DNA from: Streptomyces sp. NBC_01341 | Lineage (GTDB): Bacteria > Actinomycetota > Actinomycetes > Streptomycetales > Streptomycetaceae | NCBI RefSeq assembly: GCF_035946055.1 | Contig: NZ_CP108364.1 | Span: 3,348,001 to 3,412,000 of the forward strand | Direction: 5' to 3' | DNA length: 64,000 bases | Shown here: positions 59,683-64,000 of the stretch, in pieces | How positions within the stretch are numbered: the stretch's first letter is position 1 | Layout of the letters: each line of letters begins with the position of its first letter | The notes under the pieces: model-generated | Databases searched by the model: none | What the model was told of the DNA's origin: nothing | What the model saw: only the letters and a program-made list of their open reading frames with translations | Translations under genes and position numbers: made by a program

Positions 59683-59718
59683 TGTGGGGGGTGTCTCCGG
59701 CCGGAGACACCCCCCACA
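59683..59718. terminator. Bidirectional terminator next to phoP
   Basis: Perfect 36-base palindrome (arms 59683-59700 and 59701-59718) between the lipoprotein gene and the converging phoP. Confidence 0.85.
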
Positions 59719-59736
59719 ACGCTGTCAGTGCCCGGT

Positions 59737-60417
59737 TTACGGCTCGAACTTGTAGCCCAGGCCGCGCACGGTCACGAGATAACGCGGCGCCCCCGGATCG
59801 GGCTCGATCTTCGCCCGGAGCCGCTTGACGTGGACGTCCAGGGTCTTGGTGTCCCCGACGTAGTCCGCGCCCCACACCCGGTCGATCAGCTGCATACGTG
59901 TCAGTACGCGCCCGGCGTTGCGCAGGAGCATCTCGAGCAGGTCGAACTCCTTCAGCGGGAGGTCCACCTTGCCGCCGGAGACGGTGACGACGTGACGGTC
60001 CACGTCCATCCGGACCGGACCGGCCTCCAGGGCCGCCGGCGTGATCTCCTCGGGCTCGCCGCGGCGGCGCAGGACGGCGCGGATGCGTGCCACCAGCTCC
60101 CGCGAGGAGAACGGCTTGGTCACGTAGTCGTCGGCTCCTATCTCCAGGCCGACGACCTTGTCGATCTCGCTGTCCTTGGCGGTGACCATGATCACCGGGA
60201 CGTTCGACCGCACGCGGAGCTGACGGCAGACCTCCGTACCGGGCAGGCCCGGCAGCATCAGGTCGAGGAGCACGAGATCGGCGCCGTTGCGCTCGAACTC
60301 GTCGAGGCCGTCCGGGCCGGTGGCCGCGATGGCCACCTCGAAACCTTCCTTGCGCAGCATGTAGGACAGGGCGTCGCTGAAGGATTCCTCATCCTCGACG
60401 ACAAGCACTCGGGTCAC
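59737..60417 (-). CDS. phoP: Response regulator PhoP
   Basis: A 226-residue OmpR-type regulator, the master controller of phosphate starvation in Streptomyces, which also affects antibiotic production. Receiver: acidic Glu8-Asp9-Glu10, phospho-site Asp52 (Val-Leu-Leu-Asp-Leu-Met-Leu-Pro), Thr80, and Lys102. The winged helix (about 130-226) includes Leu-Lys-Glu-Phe-Asp-Leu-Leu, Arg-Val-Trp-Gly-Ala-Asp-Tyr and the ending Val-Arg-Gly-Leu-Gly-Tyr-Lys. The start is GTG 60417, overlapping the phoR stop. It binds PHO boxes, one of which lies in the phoR-phoU intergenic region. Confidence 0.97.
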   Translation of the reverse strand: MTRVLVVEDEESFSDALSYMLRKEGFEVAIAATGPDGLDEFERNGADLVLLDLMLPGLPGTEVCRQLRVRSNVPVIMVTAKDSEIDKVVGLEIGADDYVTKPFSSRELVARIRAVLRRRGEPEEITPAALEAGPVRMDVDRHVVTVSGGKVDLPLKEFDLLEMLLRNAGRVLTRMQLIDRVWGADYVGDTKTLDVHVKRLRAKIEPDPGAPRYLVTVRGLGYKFEP

Positions 60418-61682
60418 GGAAGAGCCTCCGGGGCAGGAAATGGTTCAAAAGTATCGGTCTCGTACGGCCCCTCGTCGTCGACTGCGTCGTCGAGGACGAA
60501 CGGTCCGCCGTTGGTACGACCCCTCACGACGCCCGACTCGGGCAGTCGCAGGGTGAACGTGGAGCCCTGTCCCTCGGAGCTCCAGACGGTGACCTCCCCG
60601 CCGTGCGAGGCGGCCACATGCTTGACGATGGCGAGGCCGAGACCGGTGCCACCGGTGGCCCTCGATCGGGCCGGATCGACGCGGTAGAACCGCTCGAAGA
60701 CCCGCTCGCGGTCCTTCTCGGAGATGCCGATGCCCTGGTCGGTCACGGCTATCTCGATGAGATCCCCGCCGGGCGCGGCGAGCCGACGAGCGGCGATACC
60801 GACGCGCGTACGGGCGGGGCTGTAGTTGACGGCGTTCTCCACGAGATTGCCGAGTGCGGCCGCGAGCTGGCCGCGGTTGCCCCAGACGAAGAGCTCCTCC
60901 GTGCCGCCCGAGGCCATGGTGATCTGCTTGGAGCCCGCCTGCTGGCGGCACCGGTCGATGGCCTCGACGACCAACTCCTCCACGCGTACGGGTTCGGCGT
61001 CCTCCAGCGGGTCGTCGTTCTGCACCCGGGAGAGGTCGATGAGCTCCTGCACGAGGTTGGTCAGCCGGGTCGCCTCGATCTGCATGCGGCCGGCGAACCT
61101 CTCCACCGCCTCCGGATCGTCGGAGGCGTCCATGACGGCCTCGGAGAGCAGCGAGAGCGCACCCACCGGGGTCTTGAGCTCATGGCTGACGTTGGCGACG
61201 AAGTCGCGCCGGACCGCTTCTATGCGGCGCGCCTCCGTGAGGTCCTCGACCAGGAGCAGGACCAGGCGTGACCCCAGCGGAGCCACCCTGGCGGAAACGG
61301 CCAAGGCCTCGCCGCGGCCCGTGCCCCGGCGCGGCAGGTCCAGCTCCCCCTGACGTATCTCGCCGTCCCGGCGGGTGTCCCTGGCCATGTGGAGCATCGG
61401 CTCCACGGCCAGGCGACCGCCCCTGACCAGGCCCAGCGCATACGCGGCGGAGCTGGCTTTGACCACGCTGTCGCTCTCGTCGAGCACGACCGCGGACGAG
61501 CTGAGTACGGAGAGGACGGTGTCGACCCCCGGGGGCAGCGGGGCGTTGCTGTCGGGCCGCAGGGACGTGCGCGTCGGCCGCTTCTGCTCGCGCTCGCTCC
61601 AGCGGAACGCCAGCACAGCGATCACACCGGTACAGAGCCCGGCGATCGCGGCAGCTGCGGCGACCGCCGCGTTCACGTCCAT
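60414..61682 (-). CDS. phoR: Sensor histidine kinase PhoR
   Basis: A 422-residue sensor kinase. One N-terminal membrane segment (3-26), then a PAS-like domain (about 55-150), then HisKA with phospho-acceptor His167 in Asn-Val-Ser-His-Glu-Leu-Lys-Thr-Pro, and the ATPase domain with Asn-Leu-Val-Glu-Asn-Ala-Val-Asn-Tyr, Asp-Gln-Gly-Ile-Gly-Ile and Gly-Thr-Gly-Leu-Gly-Leu-Ala. It has no large external sensor domain, consistent with sensing via PhoU and the Pst transporter. It is the first gene of the phoR-phoP operon and divergent from phoU. Confidence 0.97.
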   Translation of the reverse strand: MDVNAAVAAAAAIAGLCTGVIAVLAFRWSEREQKRPTRTSLRPDSNAPLPPGVDTVLSVLSSSAVVLDESDSVVKASSAAYALGLVRGGRLAVEPMLHMARDTRRDGEIRQGELDLPRRGTGRGEALAVSARVAPLGSRLVLLLVEDLTEARRIEAVRRDFVANVSHELKTPVGALSLLSEAVMDASDDPEAVERFAGRMQIEATRLTNLVQELIDLSRVQNDDPLEDAEPVRVEELVVEAIDRCRQQAGSKQITMASGGTEELFVWGNRGQLAAALGNLVENAVNYSPARTRVGIAARRLAAPGGDLIEIAVTDQGIGISEKDRERVFERFYRVDPARSRATGGTGLGLAIVKHVAASHGGEVTVWSSEGQGSTFTLRLPESGVVRGRTNGGPFVLDDAVDDEGPYETDTFEPFPAPEALP

Positions 61683-61755
61683 GCTTCAAGGTTATGCGGG
61701 GTCGCCGACACTCTCCCAGCCATCCGAGTGCCATCTCGAACACTCGTCGCCCAGA

Positions 61756-61788
61756 GTTCACCAAGGGGATAGTGACGGTTCACTTAGG
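61756..61788. promoter_or_regulatory. PHO box (PhoP direct repeats)
   Basis: Three 11-base units in tandem: GTTCACCAAGG, GGATAGTGACG, GTTCACTTAGG. Units 1 and 3 match the GTTCACC-type PhoP repeat and unit 2 is degenerate. It lies between the divergent phoR and phoU starts and is the expected site for PhoP autoregulation. Confidence 0.9.
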
Positions 61789-61881
61789 AGGCCGGATCCC
61801 GACGCGTTGGGGCCGCACCGTGGCAGCGTGGGGGTCGGCCCAGTGACCCCGGCCTCAGCAAGGATCTGGAGAGGGACTTCC

Positions 61882-62559
61882 ATGCGCGACGCTTATCACG
61901 AGGAACTCGATTCGATCGGCGAGGGCCTGGTCGAGATGGCCCGCCTCGTCGGCTCGGCCATCGGACGGGCGACGACGTCCATGCTCGACGCCGATCTCAA
62001 GCTCGCCGAGAGCGTGATCGCCGCGGACCAGAAGGTCGACGACCTGCAGCACGACCTGGAGGCGCGCGCCATCGCACTGCTCGCGCGCCAGCAGCCGGTC
62101 GCCACGGATCTGCGGATCGTGGTGACCTCGCTGCGGATGAGCGCCGACCTGGAGCGGTCGGGCGACCTCGCCCAGCACGTCGCCAAGCTCGCGCGGCTCC
62201 GCTTCCCGGCGACCGCGGTGCCCAACGACCTGCACGCCACCATCCTGGAGATGGGCCAGCTCGCCCAGCGGCTGATGGCGAAGTCCGCCGAGGTCATCAT
62301 CACCAAGGACGTCGACCTGGCACTCCAGCTGGAGCAGGACGACGACGAGATGGATCTGCTGCACCGCACGCTGTTCCAGCACCTGATGGACGACCGCTGG
62401 AAGCACGGCATCGAGACGGCCGTCGACGTGACGCTGCTCGGCCGGTACTACGAGCGCTTCGCCGACCACGCCGTATCGGTCGCCAAGCGCGTCGTCTACC
62501 TGGTCACGGGTGAGCACGCGGACGAGATGCAGGCTCCGGCCTCGGTGGACGGGGCGTAG
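61882..62559 (+). CDS. phoU: Phosphate-transport regulator PhoU
   Basis: A 225-residue all-helical PhoU with two PhoU domains. Signs: Met-Arg-Asp-Ala-Tyr-His-Glu-Glu-Leu-Asp, then Asp-Asp-Leu-Gln-His-Asp-Leu-Glu, Pro-Val-Ala-Thr-Asp-Leu-Arg and Asp-Leu-Glu-Arg-Ser-Gly-Asp-Leu-Ala near 90, with a second copy Tyr-Tyr-Glu-Arg-Phe-Ala-Asp-His-Ala near 193 (metal-binding E/DxxxD motifs). GGAGAGGG precedes ATG 61882. It links Pst transport state to PhoR in the cytoplasm. It is transcribed across the PHO box from phoR. Confidence 0.97.
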   Translation: MRDAYHEELDSIGEGLVEMARLVGSAIGRATTSMLDADLKLAESVIAADQKVDDLQHDLEARAIALLARQQPVATDLRIVVTSLRMSADLERSGDLAQHVAKLARLRFPATAVPNDLHATILEMGQLAQRLMAKSAEVIITKDVDLALQLEQDDDEMDLLHRTLFQHLMDDRWKHGIETAVDVTLLGRYYERFADHAVSVAKRVVYLVTGEHADEMQAPASVDGA

Positions 62560-62861
62560 GGCTCCGGCCCCGGCGACGGGGCTCCTGCCTCGTGGGGGGC
62601 GGTCGGGGGCCCCGCCACCGGCGGGGGCCCGTCGGGGGCTCCGGCCTCGGTGAAGGGGGCGCGAAGGGCGCGACGACCACCGCGCCCGTACGTCTGTTCC
62701 CCTACGTGCGCCGTTGATGCGCCCTCCTGACGGGGCATGCAATGGGTGCGGGGGCGGCGCGCCATGCCGTACATCCCCCGCCGTCGTCATGTTCGCGCCG
62801 TGCACGACGCACAGCGCGCATGTGCCGTACGCCGTCGAGTCGTACTCCCTGAGGAGGGACC
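62560..62861. other. GC-rich spacer after phoU
   Basis: About 300 bases. The first 90 are made of near-repeats around GGGGGC and GCTCC, with an imperfect hairpin near 62605-62632 that may end phoU transcription. The rest should hold the promoter of the cysteine-rich mini-gene. A GAGGAGGG site sits at 62851-62858. Confidence 0.5.
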
Positions 62862-63002
62862 ATGGCCGATTCCCCCGTGACCGAACCCCAGCAGGAGCCC
62901 CCGACCGAAGTGGTGCATCTCACCGTGCTGGGGGCCTGCGGCTGCGGCTCGGGCTGCGGGTGCGGCTGCCAGTCCGGCGCTCCCTGCCAGTGCGGCGGCT
63001 GA
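62862..63002 (+). CDS. 46-residue cysteine-rich mini-protein (metal-binding candidate)
   Basis: A very short gene with a strong ribosome site (GAGGAGGGACC before ATG 62862) and its own terminator. The first 24 residues are Pro/Glu-rich and end Val-Val-His-Leu-Thr-Val-Leu. The last 22 residues are almost only Cys, Gly, Ser and Gln: ACGCGSGCGCGCQSG then APCQCGG, with seven cysteines in CxC and CxCxC spacing. Such clusters bind soft metals (Cu, Zn, Cd), as in metallothioneins. No signal peptide. I do not know a name. It is too short for most gene callers, but context and signals support it. Confidence 0.8.
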   Translation: MADSPVTEPQQEPPTEVVHLTVLGACGCGSGCGCGCQSGAPCQCGG

Positions 63003-63016
63003 CCCCGGCCCGGCAA

Positions 63017-63072
63017 CGCGACGGCGGTGCCCCGCAGAGGACACCTGTCCGCTGCGGGGCACCGCCGTCGCG
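63017..63072. terminator. Long bidirectional terminator
   Basis: Perfect 21-bp stem (63017-63037 with 63052-63072) with extra pairing in the loop, between the mini-gene and the converging transporter. Confidence 0.88.
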
Positions 63073-63077
63073 CGCTC

Positions 63078-64000
63078 TCAGAGGGACGAGCCGGTGCCCC
63101 CGGGCCCCGCAGCGACGGCCCGGTCGGCAGGCGCCGCCTCGTGCGCGACCACGACGGCCGGTGCGGCCAGTGACGCCTGGGTCGCGGGCGCCGCGGGTGC
63201 GACGGGAGCCGCCTGCGCGGCCTTCACCGCACCCGGCAGTTCGAGCTTCCGCATCAGCAGCCAGTAGCCGGCGGCAGTGACGGTGCCCAATACCGCGCAG
63301 GTCCCCCAGAGCCAGGCCGCGCCGTAGTGGTCGATCACGAAGCCGGACATCAGCGGGGCGACCAGCGCCGCCACCGACCAGGACATCGTGTACATCCCCT
63401 GGTAGCGGCCACGGCCGTGCGACGGGGACAGCTGTACGACGATGCCCGTCTGCGTCGGCGCGTTGACGATCTCCGCGAGGGTCCATACGCAGACCGTCAG
63501 CGCGTACACCCCGACGGATCCGGCGAAGGCGGTCAGCCCGAACCCGTACCCGGCGAGCAAGGACGAGATGATCAGCAGCCGGCGCGGATCGCGGTGCTGG
63601 ATGAAGCGGGTCACGGGGATCTGGAGGACCACGATCAGTACCCCGTTGACGGCGATGGCCGTACCGAAGTCCGAAGCGGACAGCCCGTCCGCGCCCATGG
63701 CCACCGGCAGCCCGACGTACCCCTGCTGGAAGATCAGCGCGACAAGGAACGACAGCCCGACGACGCCCATGTAGCGCCCGTCGCGCAGGACCGTGCTCAG
63801 CCGCACGTCGTCCGGCGGGCGGACCCCGGCGACCCGGGGCGCCTGCTCCGGCCTGGACTCCGGCACCTTGAGGAAGACGACGACGGCGCACACCAGGGTC
63901 AGGGCGGCTTCGCCCATGAAGCCGGCGAGGTAGCTGTACTCGGCGATGAACCCCGCACCTGCCGATGAGACGGCGAACCCCAGGTTGACGGCCCAGTAGT
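63078..64000 (-). CDS. MFS transporter, N-terminal part beyond the window
   Basis: The C-terminal 307 residues of a major-facilitator transporter; the frame is open to the right edge. Visible spans include Ala-Leu-Thr-Leu-Val-Cys-Ala-Val-Val-Val-Phe-Leu, a central loop (Arg-Pro-Glu-Gln-Ala-Pro-Arg-Val), Val-Val-Gly-Leu-Ser-Phe-Leu-Val-Ala-Leu-Ile-Phe, Gly-Thr-Ala-Ile-Ala-Val-Asn-Gly-Val-Leu-Ile-Val, and SHGRGRYQGMYTMSWSVAAL, a typical drug-efflux-type loop and helix. The last 60 residues are Ala/Pro/Val-rich and cytoplasmic. Substrate unknown; efflux of a small molecule is the usual role. Orientation converges on the cysteine-rich gene. Confidence 0.88.
   Translation of the reverse strand, partial: YWAVNLGFAVSSAGAGFIAEYSYLAGFMGEAALTLVCAVVVFLKVPESRPEQAPRVAGVRPPDDVRLSTVLRDGRYMGVVGLSFLVALIFQQGYVGLPVAMGADGLSASDFGTAIAVNGVLIVVLQIPVTRFIQHRDPRRLLIISSLLAGYGFGLTAFAGSVGVYALTVCVWTLAEIVNAPTQTGIVVQLSPSHGRGRYQGMYTMSWSVAALVAPLMSGFVIDHYGAAWLWGTCAVLGTVTAAGYWLLMRKLELPGAVKAAQAAPVAPAAPATQASLAAPAVVVAHEAAPADRAVAAGPGGTGSSL

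Noticed and set aside
62714..63280. 188-codon plus-strand frame overlapping the cysteine-rich mini-gene
   Set aside because: Runs through the mini-gene, its terminator and the transporter in another frame; the mini-gene has the better ribosome site and composition.

Overview
This is a 64 kb, very GC-rich actinobacterial window that I read as Streptomyces chromosome. Evidence for that: extreme third-position GC; many GTG starts; many genes whose start codon lies 6-7 bases behind a TAnnnT -10 box (leaderless transcripts); an XRE/DUF397 gene pair; groEL under CIRCE; and marker genes such as msiK, cdgB, hbpS-senS-senR, phoU/phoRP and a carD-type regulator. From memory, the order from 16 kb to the right end follows the S. 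coelicolor SCO4296-to-SCO4277 and SCO4240-to-SCO4228 neighbourhoods, in inverted order. No IS element, integrase, CRISPR array or rRNA operon was seen.

Layout. 0-16 kb is the accessory part: small stress-type proteins; a three-gene azole/azoline RiPP locus on the minus strand (39-residue precursor, E1-like/YcaO fusion, SagB dehydrogenase); a decayed patch with XRE and DUF397 remnants and an 89-bp duplicated segment; a glycosyltransferase; a lipoprotein; a winged-helix regulator; an ECF sigma factor with its RskA-type anti-sigma; a serine-kinase-like ATPase; a secreted beta-helix protein. 16-21 kb holds groEL with CIRCE, a cold-shock protein, and a SAM-riboswitch-controlled operon of a threonine-synthase-like enzyme plus a MoaD/ThiS sulfur carrier. 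That operon looks like methionine rather than threonine synthesis. 20.7-24 kb holds gpgS, otsA and otsB (glucosylglycerate and trehalose compatible solutes). 25-30 kb holds an orphan sugar-binding lipoprotein, nagK-nagA with a DasR-like operator, and a PfkB kinase.

30-42 kb: a membrane-anchored carbohydrate-binding protein; the diguanylate cyclase CdgB with a BldD-like box; a perfect Crp-type palindrome before a flavin reductase; arfB; a TerD protein; two secreted metallopeptidases (M4 and M1); and the heme-sensing hbpS/senS/senR set. 42-48.5 kb: pentapeptide, oxidoreductase, GNAT and APH genes, then a secreted TNT-domain NAD glycohydrolase followed by a small acidic protein that may be its immunity factor.

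48.6-64 kb is conserved core: tRNA-Thr(TGT), the multi-sugar ABC ATPase msiK, a DoxX protein, rlmB, cysS, ispF/ispD, a CarD-type regulator, and the phosphate regulon controllers phoP-phoR divergent from phoU across a PHO box. A 46-residue cysteine-rich mini-protein and a truncated MFS transporter close the window. Most convergent gene pairs are separated by long perfect hairpins, which I list as terminators. Names of organisms and loci and all regulator assignments come from remembered literature; no search was run.
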